Below are positions 62,563-64,000 of a stretch of DNA of 64,000 nt, piece after piece. The position numbers and the translations under genes were made by a program. The stretch is from CBDFKV01 sp965249035 (lineage in GTDB: Bacteria > Pseudomonadota > Gammaproteobacteria > Arenicellales > Poriferihabitantaceae), in the NCBI GenBank assembly GCA_965249035.1, contig CBDFKV010000007.1:682001-746000 (forward strand), read 5' to 3'. Numbering within the stretch: position 1 is the first letter of the stretch; each line of letters begins with the position of its first letter. The notes under the pieces are model-generated. The model saw only the letters and a program-made list of their open reading frames with translations. It had not been told where the DNA came from and searched no databases.

Positions 62563-63867
62563 ATGAAACAAATAAATCGTAGAAAATTCCTTAAGTATGG
62601 TGGCGCGAGTATCGCAGCAACTAGTGCGCTGGGCTGCAGCAGCTTTGTTATCGCCGAAGGCGCTAAAAAGGTGGTTGTGGTTGGTGGCGGTATCGGCGGT
62701 GCAACCGCAGCGAAATATATTCGCCTGGCCGATGCATCGATTGAAGTCACTTTGATTGAGCCTAATGTCGACTATCACACCTGCTTTATGAGTAATGAAG
62801 TATTAAGTGGTGAGCGCGAGCTTGACTCTTTGCGTTTTGGCTATGACGGCCTGAAAGGCCATGGCGTCAATGTGGTCAAAGATACAGCCACCGGAATAGA
62901 TGCAGCCGCACAAACGGTCACTACCGCAGGCGGTCAAAGCTTTGCCTATGACCGATGCGTTGTATCCCCGGGTGTTAGCCTGAAATACGACACCATCGAA
63001 GGTTATGATGAAGGCGTAGCGCACGATAAGATTCCGCATGCGTGGAAAGCTGGCCCACAAACAGCGCTACTTAGAAAGCAACTAGAAGACATGGCTGACG
63101 GCGGAACCGTAATCATTGCGGCACCACCTAATCCCTTCCGTTGCCCACCTGGGCCTTACGAACGGGCTTCACAAATCGCCCATTATCTGCAAGCCAATAA
63201 ACCCAAATCAAAGGTTTTGATTCTGGATGCTAAAGATAAGTTTTCAAAACAAGGTTTGTTTACTGCGGGTTGGAAGCGGCACTACGGCTTTGAGACGGAT
63301 AACAGCTTGATCGAGTGGGTTCCAGCAGCGGCTGGCGGCAAGGTTGAGGCTGTTGATGCAGCAGCGATGACCGTCAGCGGTGAAGTGGAAGACTACAAAG
63401 GTGATGTCATCAACATTATCCCTGCCCAACAAGCGGGTCAGATTGCATTTACTGCAGGCCTGACCAATGAAGGTGGATGGTGTCCGATCGAAGGCAGCAC
63501 TTTTGAGTCAACGATTCACAAAAACATCCATGTCATCGGTGACGCAGCGGTTGCCTCGCCACTACCAAAATCTGGTTATGCGGCGAACTCATCCGCTAAA
63601 GTTTGTGCAGCGGCGATCGTAGCCCTGTTAAATGAGCAAGTAACGCCTGTGCCCGCTTACGTTAATACCTGCTACAGCATTATTGCACCAGAAGATGGTA
63701 TTTCTGTAGCGATGGTCTATGCCTATAAAGACGGCAAGATCGTTAAGGTAGAAGGCTCTGGTGGCTTAACGCCGGGTGGCGAGAATCGTAATGAAGCAAT
63801 GCGTAAGCGTGAAGTCGATTACGCTTATTCATGGTTCAATAACATCACGGCCGATACCTTCGGCTAA
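62563..63867 (+). CDS. fccB: Flavocytochrome c sulfide dehydrogenase, flavoprotein subunit FccB (SoxF-like)
   Basis: 434-residue FAD protein exported by the Tat system (NRRKFLKYGG). Cys74 in YHTCFMSNEV matches the Cys that binds FAD covalently in Allochromatium FccB. Cys194 (FRCPPGP) and Cys370 (VNTCYSII) match the redox disulfide Cys161 and Cys337: their distances from the flavin-binding Cys are 120 and 296 residues here and 119 and 295 there. FAD motif VVVVGGGIGGATAAKYIRLAD is intact. Two ATGs are possible; the one at 62563 is spaced correctly from the AGGAGT ribosome site, whereas 62557 is too close. Confidence 0.94.
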   Translation: MKQINRRKFLKYGGASIAATSALGCSSFVIAEGAKKVVVVGGGIGGATAAKYIRLADASIEVTLIEPNVDYHTCFMSNEVLSGERELDSLRFGYDGLKGHGVNVVKDTATGIDAAAQTVTTAGGQSFAYDRCVVSPGVSLKYDTIEGYDEGVAHDKIPHAWKAGPQTALLRKQLEDMADGGTVIIAAPPNPFRCPPGPYERASQIAHYLQANKPKSKVLILDAKDKFSKQGLFTAGWKRHYGFETDNSLIEWVPAAAGGKVEAVDAAAMTVSGEVEDYKGDVINIIPAQQAGQIAFTAGLTNEGGWCPIEGSTFESTIHKNIHVIGDAAVASPLPKSGYAANSSAKVCAAAIVALLNEQVTPVPAYVNTCYSIIAPEDGISVAMVYAYKDGKIVKVEGSGGLTPGGENRNEAMRKREVDYAYSWFNNITADTFG

Positions 63868-63907
63868 ACGCAGTTTGTACAGTAATTGCACCTTGTGAAG
63901 TGACATT

Positions 63908-63941
63908 AAGGCGCTACCCGATTTGGGTAGCGCCTTTTTTT
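63908..63941 (+). terminator. Rho-independent terminator after fccB
   Basis: A perfect ten-pair stem GGCGCTACCC / GGGTAGCGCC with the loop GATTT is followed by seven T residues, about 40 bases after the fccB stop codon. Two flanking A-T pairs could extend the stem. Confidence 0.95.
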
Positions 63942-64000
63942 ATTTTTTGCATTGGTACTATTCACTTTTACCCCAATTTAATAGCCTATTTTTAGTAAAA

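Overview
The window looks like chromosome of a marine-type gammaproteobacterium of roughly 50% GC. The basis is the core order gyrA / pheA / tyrA / aroA / cmk / rpsA / ihfB / lapA on one strand, FadB/FadH-type beta-oxidation proteins, ApaG, DjlA, CysG, a Pseudomonas-type S-methyl-5'-thioinosine phosphorylase, and a sulfide-oxidising flavocytochrome c. Genus cannot be decided from sequence alone. No rRNA, tRNA or CRISPR array was seen.

1-10.7 kb is a fatty-acid catabolism locus. On the minus strand lie an acyl-CoA dehydrogenase, an SCP2 protein, fadD and fadB (cut by the left edge). Divergently on the plus strand lie a thioesterase, an AraC-type regulator, a crotonase with the exact catalytic spacing of delta3,5-delta2,4-dienoyl-CoA isomerase, and fadH. 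The last two together would handle unsaturated acyl chains.

10.7-19.35 kb looks like an acquired cassette: a PAS/AAA+/Fis sigma-54 activator, a five-gene peptide/nickel-type ABC importer and a nitrilase-superfamily amidohydrolase. A well-formed -24/-12 promoter, an upstream palindrome suited to an enhancer-binding protein and a second palindrome at the very 5' end of the predicted transcript sit between regulator and operon. Both ends of the cassette carry decayed pieces of IS5-like transposase genes, on the same strand and collinear.

19.35-44.7 kb is a long minus-strand run. Read in transcription order it goes gyrA, serA, pheA, tyrA, aroA, cmk, rpsA, ihfB, lapA, then a surface-polysaccharide block: ugd, a kinase-only hldE homologue, hldD, rfbB, rfbA, the Wzm/Wzt ABC exporter, five glycosyltransferases (one fused to an SDR/epimerase domain) and finally an MTIP phosphorylase. 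Many starts overlap the preceding stop, suggesting coupled translation.

44.9-61.4 kb holds housekeeping and envelope genes: two Sel1-repeat proteins, sufE, a proline-rich lipoprotein, an RND efflux pump with its adaptor, apaG, cysG, a 39-residue DUF3149-like membrane peptide, a phytoene-desaturase-like oxidoreductase preceded by a strong inverted repeat, djlA, an MBL-fold hydrolase, metY, a lytic transglycosylase, an M23 peptidase and a DUF2788 protein. 61.7-64 kb is a complete fccAB (flavocytochrome c sulfide dehydrogenase) unit with a plausible promoter and a perfect terminator.
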